54,873 nucleotides of DNA, from positions 1 to 54,873 of the IMG/VR virus record IMGVR_UViG_3300031576_000054; one strand, given 5' to 3'. Under the pieces are notes generated by a model. That model ran no database searches. It was not told the DNA's origin and was given only the letters and a program-made list of their open reading frames with translations. Origin of the DNA: a virus. Both the position numbers and the translations under genes were made by a program. Positions 14,514 through 21,536 of this stretch are shown here, one piece after another; the first letter of the stretch is position 1; each line of letters opens with the position of its first letter.

Positions 14514-14749
14514 TACTCGATCTCCGGATGCGCTATGATCCGCTCAATAGTCACTCGGACGACTTGTAGGGGAGGATACTTGTAGGGCCTCCTGCGAAGA
14601 TACGTCTTTGCATCCGCTCGACTCGCGAACGGTCCCGTATACAGATCGCGGACGCGCCGATAGGATTTCGCAAGCCACCATTCCACAACTGCGGGCCCCT
14701 TCATGCCCTTCTCCGCCAGTGCGACATCGATCTGTTGGCGAGTCATCAT
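14513..14749 (-). CDS. Hypothetical protein (78 aa)
   Basis: The product contains the segment EKGMKGPAVVEWWLAKSYRRVRDLYTG, which looks like a short helix pair, and a basic, Tyr/Pro-rich second half. It starts in an ATGATG overlap with the upstream gene; GGAG is five bases away. No family was recognised. Confidence 0.6.
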   Translation of the reverse strand: MMTRQQIDVALAEKGMKGPAVVEWWLAKSYRRVRDLYTGPFASRADAKTYLRRRPYKYPPLQVVRVTIERIIAHPEIE

Positions 14750-15174
14750 GCCTTCTCCCCCTCAACCTGGGCGCGGCGCTCCAATTCCGCCGCCGCGTCT
14801 TCGGTGTTGTCGTAGCGGTGGACGATCTTCCCGGCCTCCCTCCACGTCTCCGCGCGGACGCGGGCTTCGAGGCGGGCGAGGGCGCGAAAATTCCACATCA
14901 AATCCAGCCTCGTGCGCGCAGCGGCAACGGGGCACGGGAGCAGGAACATCGAGTTCGGGTGCGCACAATAGCCGTACCGCTTCTCCCTGTCGCTACACGG
15001 ACCGATTTCGTCGCATATGAATCCCAGCACCTTGCGCAACTCGTCGAACTCCGCCGCCATTTCGTCGCGCGCGCGCTCGGCGGATTCGGCCCGGTCGCGT
15101 TCACGATGGAGCGCGCAATAGGAACAGTCCTGGCTCCCCGCGCCGGAGGCGGCCGGATGGTTCTCGCACGTCAT
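14746..15174 (-). CDS. Hypothetical coiled-coil protein with cysteines (142 aa)
   Basis: The ATG follows GGAGGAGG. Cys residues at the N-terminus (MTCENHP, then CSYCALHRERD) could bind zinc. Residues 25-55 form a heptad-like helix rich in Arg, Glu and Ala, and another long helix (LMWNFRALARLEARVRAET) is near the C-terminus. Its function is unknown. Confidence 0.65.
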   Translation of the reverse strand: MTCENHPAASGAGSQDCSYCALHRERDRAESAERARDEMAAEFDELRKVLGFICDEIGPCSDREKRYGYCAHPNSMFLLPCPVAAARTRLDLMWNFRALARLEARVRAETWREAGKIVHRYDNTEDAAAELERRAQVEGEKA

Positions 15175-15377
15175 ACCTCCTCCTCCGAACCGGATTCTTC
15201 TTCTTCGCATTCGAGTTCGGACAGCCGCATTTTCAATCCCGTCACGAACACGTCCAGCACGCTAAGGGCAACCTCGCAGTAATCCTTCTCCCACTTGATA
15301 CAATCCGCCAGGGTATCTAGGGCGTCCCTGATGGCCTTTCCACAGACTTCCGCCGGTTTCTTGGTCTTGGTGTTCAT
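15171..15377 (-). CDS. Hypothetical acidic protein (68 aa)
   Basis: The ATG follows AAGGAGG. The product is helical with an acidic tail (ELECEEEESGSEEEV). It is coupled on both sides by ATGA overlaps. No family was recognised. Confidence 0.6.
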   Translation of the reverse strand: MNTKTKKPAEVCGKAIRDALDTLADCIKWEKDYCEVALSVLDVFVTGLKMRLSELECEEEESGSEEEV

Positions 15378-15763
15378 GCCTTCTCCTCCTTCGGGAGCAG
15401 GCCCAGGGTGCGGGCACGCTCAACGAGAGCGTCCTGCAACTCCGCATCGCTGTCCTGCGTCGTTCCGCGTCCGCCCGGCGCAAGCCATTCCGCCGCCTCG
15501 CGCGACCAGGCCAGGAGGGCGGAACCGGCGCTGGATGCCAAAGCCGCTTGGGCAGCCGAATATTGATTGTGGCACGTCTCGCAAAACCCACTTCCTGCGT
15601 GCTTCTCGGCGGACTCGACCTCCCCCCGCGCGCTGGTCAGCCAAGCTGCCTCTGCCGCGCCGGGGAAGTGCCGGAGGATCTGCGCGACCTCCGCGCTACC
15701 GGACTTCTCCAGGTACGCCCGGGCGCGGTTGATCGCGGACTCGGTTTCGTGGGGCATGGTCAT
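15374..15763 (-). CDS. Hypothetical helical protein with a CxxC (129 aa)
   Basis: It is likely to start at 15763 or at the nearby ATG 15757; the SD (GGAG) is far, 13 bases, and comes from the upstream stop region. The product is Ala-rich and helical, with CETCHNQ in the middle as a possible zinc knuckle. Function unknown. Confidence 0.6.
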   Translation of the reverse strand: MTMPHETESAINRARAYLEKSGSAEVAQILRHFPGAAEAAWLTSARGEVESAEKHAGSGFCETCHNQYSAAQAALASSAGSALLAWSREAAEWLAPGGRGTTQDSDAELQDALVERARTLGLLPKEEKA

Positions 15764-15779
15764 GGAAAGTATGATGCTC

Positions 15780-16352
15780 CTATTGCGGCACCTTGGGGAT
15801 GAACTTGCGAATGATCTTAGCCATTGCTGCAAAGGCGGCTGCGCGGTTGGCACCGTAGCCGGTGGCGCAGAACACGGCTGCGCGAGCGTCAAGGGCGGCG
15901 TCGGTGGGGTTGCCTCGTGCGTAGGCACAGACGGTGTAGCCTACGCAGGCCGCGGCGTGGGCTGTGGCGCGGGCGCGGAGGCTGACGCTAGCGCCGGTGT
16001 AGCCTGCGCGGCCTGCGGCGTGGGCGGCATTTCTTACCTGTTCAACCGTTACTTTCTTCCCACGCGCCCACTTCTCGCTTATTTCAATGGCGAGGCGCGG
16101 CCGGTCCTCTCCCGCGCGCACATGGTGGAGAACCGTTCGCACGCAGGCGCATGTGACGAGCACGATGCGGCGGTGTTGACGCAAAGTTCTCCAGAACCGC
16201 ATCGCGGCGTACTTTACCATCCAGTCCGCGCGCAGGCAGCGAGACCACATCGCCTGCACGGAACCGGATTGGGATTCGACCCAGGCCACGGCGTCCTTGC
16301 AGGCGTTGAGTTGGTCGGGTGCGAGCTTGGTGAGCAGTTCGGTTTTGGTCAC
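15780..16352 (-). CDS. Imm5-like putative immunity-family protein, GTG start (190 aa)
   Basis: The N-terminal pattern ACKDAVAWVES, then W-(S)-RC-RADWM at about 17-45, is like the helical family listed as putative immunity protein (Imm5-like), which recurs in phages and polymorphic toxin loci. The rest has many alanine-rich, repeat-like helices (AAHAAGRAGYT, then TAHAAACVGYT). The GTG follows GGAGGAG. Any immunity function here is speculative; the phage copies may serve another purpose. Confidence 0.58.
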   Translation of the reverse strand: MTKTELLTKLAPDQLNACKDAVAWVESQSGSVQAMWSRCLRADWMVKYAAMRFWRTLRQHRRIVLVTCACVRTVLHHVRAGEDRPRLAIEISEKWARGKKVTVEQVRNAAHAAGRAGYTGASVSLRARATAHAAACVGYTVCAYARGNPTDAALDARAAVFCATGYGANRAAAFAAMAKIIRKFIPKVPQ

Positions 16353-16433
16353 GTCTTCTCCTCCTCCAACGCATCGAGTGCCCGCGCCATCACACGCTCC
16401 TCACGCTCAAGCTGCGTTCGGCGAAGGTGTCAT
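16349..16433 (-). pseudogene. Possible frame-disrupted mini-gene
   Basis: A frame at 16349-16430 encodes a clearly protein-like helix (LERE, then ERVMARALDALEEE) and ends in a GTGA overlap with the gene starting at 16352, but its only well placed start with an SD (ATG at 16433) is in a different frame and stops after eight codons. A one-base indel in the ACAC tract would join them. This could be a sequencing error or true decay. An internal ATG at 16390 would give 13 residues. Confidence 0.3.
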
Positions 16434-16445
16434 TGTGTCTATCTC

Positions 16446-16523
16446 CTAGTCGGCGCGGAGGCGGGCAATCTCGGCGGTAAGAGCACGAGTCAAGTCCGTG
16501 CCGAACACCGGATCGGCAGCCAA
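16446..16523 (-). CDS. Mini-gene, TTG start (25 aa)
   Basis: A TTG just after the ATPase stop, with a weak GAGG in front, starts a 25-residue reading frame of plausible helix (DLTRALTAEIARLRAD). The size and weak signal make this uncertain. Confidence 0.3.
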   Translation of the reverse strand: MAADPVFGTDLTRALTAEIARLRAD

Positions 16524-16525
16524 CC

Positions 16526-17812
16526 TCAGAATTTGACTTCCTCGCTAATCGCCTCGGCAATCTGCGCCAGCGCCGCGTCATCGCCCTTCGCGGCCTTCGC
16601 CAGGACGTGCCACACTTGGCCCGCCTCCTCTGGCGATATTTCGGACAGGTGCCGCACCTGCCGTGCGATGATGCGGGACACCACCACCTCGCGCGTTGCG
16701 GCCGGGATCTTCACCGCGTCGCACAGTTTCTCGATGGAGTCGAGCAGCTTCGGTGCGGGTCCGCGCTTCGTCGTGGGCGTCTCCGGCTCCACGTCCGGCG
16801 GCGGGGGTGCGGCGCCCGCGTGGACCTGCATCCGGTGGACGATGGCGTCGATCTTGTCCGCGGGGATGTCCTTGCTCGATGTCAGCCCGAACTCGGCCAG
16901 GATCTTCTTCCCCAGGACCTCGTCAATGTCGAGTTCCTTCCGCACCGCGTGGAAGACGTGCCGCGGTAGCCCAGGCGTCGCAGGCGCCTTAGCGGGCGCA
17001 GACGACGAGGGTTGTGAAGCGGGCGTAGGGTCCGGCTTCATGGGCACCCCCGTCCCGCCCGGAGCGCCGGCCGACCAGGCGGCGATGAGTTTGCCCGCCT
17101 CCTCATCAATAGGTTTGCCAGCCGGGAACATCGGCCGGTGCTGTTCCTGGACCTTGATCGGCAGCGGAATCCCCGGCTTGGACGCGAGCAGAAGGAATGA
17201 GCACGTCAACTCGTAGGGCAGCGTTTTCTCGCAGATCGGAAACCAGCCGTCGATGCCGGTCATCCCCTGCTTCTGCACGATCTTCATGCGCCCATCGTCG
17301 CCCTTGGTCATCTCGATCTTCTCCTCGGCGCGGAAGCACAAGATCAGGTGTGCGCGCACTTGGAGGAGTTTCTGGACCATCGCCTTGTGCTCGGTCTTTG
17401 GCTTGATCCAGGCGGCCATTTTGCACTGTTCGCGCTTCTTCCAATCGTCCTTCGCCATGCGGTCGAGTTCGGCGTCGTGCATCTCCAACAGGCCCCCCTC
17501 CCCAGCGTGCTCGTGCGACATGGAATCGACGACCACCACCGAGTATCCGGCCTTGTCGGCCGCTTGGATCGCCTCGACGTACGCCCCCGGCGAGAAAGGC
17601 GGTCTAAGGTCGCCGTGGTCGAACCGAAACTGACCGGCGTAGTGCTTCGCGCGTCCAGCCTCGGTGTCGATCAGGGCGAACGGCTTGCCGCCCGCGATCC
17701 CGGTGGCGAGGCGCAGGGCGGAGAACGTCTTGCCGCTCCCGGTCCCTCCGCACACGCCGATGAGAAGCCCGACCGCCTCGCGTTTTGCAGGCCGAAACGA
17801 GAAGTTACTCAT
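16526..17812 (-). CDS. Sak4-like RecA-fold ATPase (single-strand annealing partner)
   Basis: This 428-residue protein has a P-loop ATPase core with Walker A GGTGSGKT (22-29) and Walker B VVVVDS (92-97), ending near residue 225, as in the phage AAA ATPases (AAA_24/Sak4 group) that act with an exonuclease. A Pro-rich linker (about 255-330) and a helical C-terminal domain follow. It would load or anneal single-stranded DNA. Its start overlaps the exonuclease gene by eight bases, with GGAGG nine bases before ATG 17812, so the two are co-translated. Confidence 0.75.
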   Translation of the reverse strand: MSNFSFRPAKREAVGLLIGVCGGTGSGKTFSALRLATGIAGGKPFALIDTEAGRAKHYAGQFRFDHGDLRPPFSPGAYVEAIQAADKAGYSVVVVDSMSHEHAGEGGLLEMHDAELDRMAKDDWKKREQCKMAAWIKPKTEHKAMVQKLLQVRAHLILCFRAEEKIEMTKGDDGRMKIVQKQGMTGIDGWFPICEKTLPYELTCSFLLLASKPGIPLPIKVQEQHRPMFPAGKPIDEEAGKLIAAWSAGAPGGTGVPMKPDPTPASQPSSSAPAKAPATPGLPRHVFHAVRKELDIDEVLGKKILAEFGLTSSKDIPADKIDAIVHRMQVHAGAAPPPPDVEPETPTTKRGPAPKLLDSIEKLCDAVKIPAATREVVVSRIIARQVRHLSEISPEEAGQVWHVLAKAAKGDDAALAQIAEAISEEVKF

Positions 17813-18722
17813 CGGCAACTGCCTCCGACTTCGCCTTCAGGACCGCTCTCCCCGCTTCCGCCGCCTGCCGCTCGCCGGCCTCGCGTTCCTCGAAACCGCC
17901 CAGCAACCAGGGCGGCGGACTCGCCCAATGGATGCGCGGATCGTACCCCGGCCACTCGCCCGACGCGAGGCAGCGCGCCCACACGCGCGTTGCGAACCGA
18001 CACCTCCGATGCGCCAGTTCGGCGTACTCGGGATCAAGCGCAACCAACGCCGTGGAGAAGGGCGGCTCGATCTCGACCAGGAGGAACGTGAACACGCCGT
18101 GATCCGAGGAGAGAATGCCGAGTTTGCGCAGCCCCTCGAGGTAGTGCGCCGATTGGATGTCGTACCCGCCCGCCGATAGGCTCGTGCGAATCCACGACTC
18201 CGGGTCAACCGATTCCATCGTCTTGATGTCGATCACCTGGTCAGCCGTTGGGATCAGCACGTCGGGGCGTCCGCGTTTCCAGGTCTCCCCGTCGCGCCAG
18301 ACGACGGTGCTTTCCATCCCCATCGCGTGCCTCCCGGCGATTTCGTCCAGCCGCTTGCGCCCGGCCGCGGCGGCGCACTCGATAACCGCGCGCTGGCGAG
18401 CAAGCAGGGGCGTTTTCCCCTCCGCGCGAGCGGCGTCGCGGAATGCCTGCGCGTCCTTCTTCCGCCAGTCCTCGAATTGGGCCGGGGCATAGATGATCTC
18501 CGCGCCCCCCATGATCGCGGCGTGTACTGCGGTCCCGATCTCCGCGCGCGCCGAGTCCTCGCGCTTCCAGCCCGGGTTGAGGCGCGGGTGTTCGACCCAA
18601 GCGTGCGCCGGGGAGCGCGTGACGAGCGTGTGCATGAGCCCCGCCGACAGGCTCGGAGACTCGCACGGGTCGGCTACATAGTCCCAGAGAGGTATTCCGG
18701 CGTGCAGCCCTTCGCGGATCAT
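17805..18722 (-). CDS. RecE-like exonuclease (DUF3799, PD-(D/E)XK)
   Basis: This 305-residue protein has the pattern of RecE/exonuclease VIII-like nucleases: an N-terminal GTAVHAAI helix with His67, Pro153-Asp154 (RPDVLIP), Asp165-Ile-Lys167 (IDIKTM) and Gln190/Tyr194 (YDIQSAHYLEGL). It would resect double-stranded ends to give 3' single strands for the adjacent ATPase. The ATG follows AGGAGG. Confidence 0.82.
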   Translation of the reverse strand: MIREGLHAGIPLWDYVADPCESPSLSAGLMHTLVTRSPAHAWVEHPRLNPGWKREDSARAEIGTAVHAAIMGGAEIIYAPAQFEDWRKKDAQAFRDAARAEGKTPLLARQRAVIECAAAAGRKRLDEIAGRHAMGMESTVVWRDGETWKRGRPDVLIPTADQVIDIKTMESVDPESWIRTSLSAGGYDIQSAHYLEGLRKLGILSSDHGVFTFLLVEIEPPFSTALVALDPEYAELAHRRCRFATRVWARCLASGEWPGYDPRIHWASPPPWLLGGFEEREAGERQAAEAGRAVLKAKSEAVADE

Positions 18723-18731
18723 ATCGTCCTC

Positions 18732-19052
18732 CTAGTCCCAGCCCTGTTCCCGTCGTTTGTCGTCCGCGTCTTCGCGCGCCGCGTCGGCCCTGTCCTTCCT
18801 TGCCTCGGCAAGCTGCACCAACAGGTCGTCCTCGTCGATCAGTCCCTCCCACACCGCGTCCGGCACCAGCCTGCCGTTCTCGTCGCGCACTTCGTGGATC
18901 TTGATCTCCGGCGGATTGCCGGGATCGCCGAACGCGGGGTGGTCATGGTCCTGGCACGGAGGCGGCTTGCGGCCGGGCGTCCAGTCGCCGGACACCGCGC
19001 AGTCCTGCTCGACGTTATAGACTTCGAGCGTGAGGACGACGGAGAACTTCAT
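18732..19052 (-). CDS. Hypothetical protein (106 aa)
   Basis: The ATG follows GGAGG at seven bases. The product starts with a beta strand (KFSVVLTLEVYNVEQ), has a Pro/His-rich loop, then strand and helix parts and an acidic/basic C-terminal helix (ARKDRADAAREDADDKRREQG). The end is nine bases before the exonuclease gene. Unknown function. Confidence 0.65.
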   Translation of the reverse strand: MKFSVVLTLEVYNVEQDCAVSGDWTPGRKPPPCQDHDHPAFGDPGNPPEIKIHEVRDENGRLVPDAVWEGLIDEDDLLVQLAEARKDRADAAREDADDKRREQGWD

Positions 19053-19216
19053 GGCTTCACCTCCAGCTTGTCCTTCGCGCACTTCTGGCAGGGCCCGACG
19101 CGCAACTTCCACCACGGTTCATTGGCGCGCTCTGCATGGACGGGTTCGCCACACTCGGCACAGACGATGATGAGCACGATCTCGACCTCGTTCCGGACGC
19201 GCATAATCTCGCTCAT
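19049..19216 (-). CDS. Small zinc-ribbon protein (55 aa)
   Basis: The ORF has a CAECGEP motif and a CQKCAKDK motif, a four-cysteine zinc ribbon, separated by a Trp-rich segment. The stop overlaps the next ATG (ATGA). The SD is weak, with a GGCGGC. It is probably a small nucleic-acid-binding protein. Confidence 0.6.
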   Translation of the reverse strand: MSEIMRVRNEVEIVLIIVCAECGEPVHAERANEPWWKLRVGPCQKCAKDKLEVKP

Positions 19217-19346
19217 AGAGTAGCCGCCAAGGGCATAGAAGGAGCAAGGTGCATGGCTCCTCCTGGGGGAAAAGTGGGCCGCGCGCAGGCTCTTTGACGC
19301 GCGGCCCGGAGAATCGGCCGGACGACAAGCCCGGACGACTTGCTGA

Positions 19347-19493
19347 TTACTTCTTCGGCCTGTTCCAGCGTGGACTCTTGCACTTTCCGCAGCAGAGCGG
19401 CGGTCTCCCGTCCCGTGTCCTGGTTGCGTGTCCGCACCGGCGACAGACGTAGACCCGAACCGACCGTTTCAGCGACGCGATTTCGTTCTTCAT
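19347..19493 (-). CDS. Zinc-ribbon protein (48 aa), first gene of the early module
   Basis: The product has CRRCGHA and CGKCKSPRW motifs and a basic C-terminus, the pattern of small phage zinc ribbons. There is no SD. The predicted start site of the promoter at 19500-19527 falls on the ATG itself, suggesting leaderless translation. It would be the first gene of the minus-strand early transcript. The 130 bases between this gene and 19216 contain no further gene that I can support. Confidence 0.65.
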   Translation of the reverse strand: MKNEIASLKRSVRVYVCRRCGHATRTRDGRPPLCCGKCKSPRWNRPKK

Positions 19494-19499
19494 GCCGGA

Positions 19500-19527
19500 A
19501 GTATACCATTGGTATTACCATTGTCAA
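19500..19527 (-). promoter_or_regulatory. Strong sigma70-like early promoter with palindromic operator
   Basis: The -35 is a consensus TTGACA (19522-19527) and the -10 is TATACT (19500-19505), with a 16-base spacer. The spacer and -10 contain ATACCATTGGTAT (19503-19515), an inverted repeat around one base, and a GGTAAT motif. A repressor bound there would block the polymerase. This probably drives the recombination and small-gene block from 19493 down. Confidence 0.75.
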
Positions 19528-19538
19528 GCACAATAAGC

Positions 19539-19580
19539 CGAAAAAGAAGCGACTCCCGAATCGCTCCGGGAGCCGCTCGC
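19539..19580 (-). terminator. Intrinsic terminator of the late transcript
   Basis: On the minus strand GCTCCCG and CGGGAGTCG form a stem around an 8-base loop (within 19550-19575), followed by TTCTTTTT (19541-19548). It lies between the last late gene (19600) and the early promoter (19527), so it separates the two units. Confidence 0.8.
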
Positions 19581-19599
19581 GGTGCTTGGTGGTGTCAGT

Positions 19600-19833
19600 T
19601 CACTTCTTCTCGATCCGGCGGGTTGGCGTGTCGTTGCGGACGTAGACGTAGACCCAGAGTCCGGGTACCGTGTTGCTCTGCTTCATCCGCTGGTAGAGCG
19701 CGTTGCCCTTGGCGGGATCGTGCGGGTCGGCGGCGGTCACCAGGTCGGCTGGCGGATGTTCGAACGGGAGCGTCAGGACTTCGCCGTCCCGGCGCCCGCC
19801 GACGAGTTCGACCTGGATCTTGGCCTGGTCCAT
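19600..19833 (-). CDS. Hypothetical protein (77 aa), last late gene
   Basis: The ATG follows AGGGGGA. The product begins with beta strands (KIQVELVGGRRDGEVLTLPFE) and has a beta C-terminal part (LWVYVYVRNDTPTR). It resembles small single-domain phage proteins of unknown role. It sits directly before the late terminator. Confidence 0.65.
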   Translation of the reverse strand: MDQAKIQVELVGGRRDGEVLTLPFEHPPADLVTAADPHDPAKGNALYQRMKQSNTVPGLWVYVYVRNDTPTRRIEKK

Positions 19834-19841
19834 CTTTCCCC

Positions 19842-20396
19842 CTACCGCGGCGGGACGGGGCTACCGCCGCCGTTGCCGTTCTCGATGCGCTCCACGGGAA
19901 TCTTCAAACCAAACGCTTTCCGGCCGAGGGCCTTGAGCGTCCCAACGCCGGCGGCCCCGATCCCGGAGGCATAGACGAGGTACATGAACCAGTCCATCGG
20001 CGTCGCCTTCCCATCGGCGATCAGCTTTTCCAGGCGTGCACGTTCCTCTTCGGATTTCCTCTCGAGCCGGTCACCTAGGGCGTCGATCTTGCGATCGACC
20101 AGTTCGCCCACGGCGGCCTTCGCCTCACCGGCGACGAGCGCCCCGAGCCCGTCCAGCCTGCCTTCGGTCTTACCCATGCTGACCTCGATCTTGCCGGCGG
20201 TTGCGAGAACAATCTCGCCGGCGACCTTCCCGGCCTCGGCCGCGATCTTGGGACGGAGGTCGTCCCACTTCGCATCGAGGCGCTTCTCAAACTCCTCGAA
20301 AGCTCCCGCCGCTGCTTCGCGGCCCCCCCTCTGAAAAGTCGAGGTGCAACCCGTCACCAGGAAGAGAAGAGCGAGGATGCCCGCGAGATTCTTCAT
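19842..20396 (-). CDS. Lipoprotein with coiled coil and C-terminal membrane segment
   Basis: The N-terminus has a signal peptide with a lipobox (LVTG, then Cys17). Residues 25-120 form a long amphipathic helix. Near residue 140 is a hydrophobic stretch (MDWFMYLVYASGIGAAGVGTL). It could be an envelope-spanning or lysis protein (a spanin-like role) or a lysogenic conversion lipoprotein. The start at 20396 gives the cleanest signal; the ATG at 20405 has a closer SD. The 20397-20504 region upstream holds no gene and is AT-richer. Confidence 0.62.
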   Translation of the reverse strand: MKNLAGILALLFLVTGCTSTFQRGGREAAAGAFEEFEKRLDAKWDDLRPKIAAEAGKVAGEIVLATAGKIEVSMGKTEGRLDGLGALVAGEAKAAVGELVDRKIDALGDRLERKSEEERARLEKLIADGKATPMDWFMYLVYASGIGAAGVGTLKALGRKAFGLKIPVERIENGNGGGSPVPPR

Positions 20397-20504
20397 AGCC
20401 AACATATCCCCCAAGGATCGTGCCCAGGATCGGGAGTTTGACCTCCGCACGTGCACCGATTGACGTAAAATCACGATTGTGAACACACCCAGAACAAATA
20501 AATA

Positions 20505-21128
20505 TCAAGGCAAATGCCGCCAAGTGCGATGTCGCACAATTTTGTAAACAGCATTCTTGCTGACCTGAAATTGATTTGCGATTGAACATATACTTTGCCC
20601 TCTTGCCTGCCTCATTCTGATTTCCAGAACGTCGTCCTCGCAAAATCGTGCGTTGAAGCGGTCTTGGCCATGCTGAAATCTCATTCTCACGACCGCGTCC
20701 TGCACATTGTCTTTCCTGGTGCCCACGTAGAGGTGGCTCGGATTGACACACCTCCGATTGTCACAGCAGTGGAGAACCCATAGCCCCTGCGGAATTGTCC
20801 CGCGCCACATTATCCAGGCCAACCGATGTGCCGATTGCTCGATACGACCGCCGCAAACCGTACCATAACCGTTGCTCCCCACACGCCCAGTCCATTCCCA
20901 GCAGCCTCTAGGAGAGGCAACCGTACCAGCGATCAGGGTGAGCCGTGGATCTTTGAGATGGGAGCATCCGCACGAACGTGTATTTCCATTTCTTAGATCT
21001 CGAACACGCACTGGCACTACGGTACCACATGCGCATCTACACATTGCGCCCGCACAGAGCTTCCTGCCATTGGGCAAATGCAATCCAACGCGCACAACTG
21101 TCAACCTGCCGTGGACGTTGCCGACCAT
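20505..21128 (-). CDS. Free-standing HNH homing-type endonuclease
   Basis: This 207-residue protein has an N-terminal four-cysteine zinc element (CAGAMCRCACG, then SCGC), an HNH_3-type core (CWEWTG at 76-81, AHRLAW at 100-105, LHCCDNRRCVNPSHL at 119-133) and a C-terminal helix-turn-helix (SICSIANQFQVSKNAVYKIVRH). Enzymes of this type nick or cut a specific site and spread by gene conversion. The sequence is AT-richer than the flanks, which suits a mobile gene. GGAGG precedes the ATG. Confidence 0.85.
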   Translation of the reverse strand: MVGNVHGRLTVVRVGLHLPNGRKLCAGAMCRCACGTVVPVRVRDLRNGNTRSCGCSHLKDPRLTLIAGTVASPRGCWEWTGRVGSNGYGTVCGGRIEQSAHRLAWIMWRGTIPQGLWVLHCCDNRRCVNPSHLYVGTRKDNVQDAVVRMRFQHGQDRFNARFCEDDVLEIRMRQARGQSICSIANQFQVSKNAVYKIVRHRTWRHLP

Positions 21129-21159
21129 GGATTTCCTCCAATCTAAGTGCCCAGTCCAG

Positions 21160-21363
21160 TTACTCGACGAAGAAAAACAGTATGACTGCCACGAGCGCCA
21201 GCGCGAGCAGCAGCAACGCCACGAGTTGCAGCGGCGTTCCTCGAGCGGATCGGCAAATCGGGCAGGGCTTGGGCTCGCATCGGCAGAGGCCCGCCGAGCT
21301 GACCCAGCGCGGACACGTCGGATGATGGGCCTTGCCCGTTCCCCGGCAGAGATTGCAATTCAT
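21160..21363 (-). CDS. Small zinc-finger/membrane protein B (67 aa)
   Basis: The N-terminal half has CNLCRGTGKAHHPTC and CRC/CPIC motifs, like a DnaJ-type zinc element; the C-terminal half is one long hydrophobic segment (LQLVALLLLALALVAVILFF). It is a tandem paralogue of the gene just upstream (21360-21536). GAGGAA precedes the ATG. It could be a holin-type or envelope protein. Confidence 0.7.
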   Translation of the reverse strand: MNCNLCRGTGKAHHPTCPRWVSSAGLCRCEPKPCPICRSARGTPLQLVALLLLALALVAVILFFFVE

Positions 21364-21536
21364 GGCAACTTCCTCGCCAGCCACCATGCGGCACCGACCA
21401 CGGCCAGCCACGGCCGACCAGTCGCCCGACAGAGCGGGCAGGGGGGTAGCCCGCAAGTGCATGTCCGCCCTCCCACCCACGACGGGCAGGACGAATGGTG
21501 CTGGCGTCCGGTGCCAGCGCATCGTGAACACCTCAC
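21360..21536 (-). CDS. Small zinc-finger/membrane protein A, GTG start (58 aa)
   Basis: The GTG overlaps the preceding stop (GTGA) and the stop overlaps the next ATG. The product reads CSRCAGTGRQHHSSC, then CTCGLPPCPLC and a short hydrophobic end (PWLAVVGAAWWLA). Cysteine and HH positions align with the gene at 21160-21363, so this is a duplicated pair. It is shorter than many gene callers accept. Confidence 0.65.
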   Translation of the reverse strand: MRCSRCAGTGRQHHSSCPSWVGGRTCTCGLPPCPLCRATGRPWLAVVGAAWWLARKLP

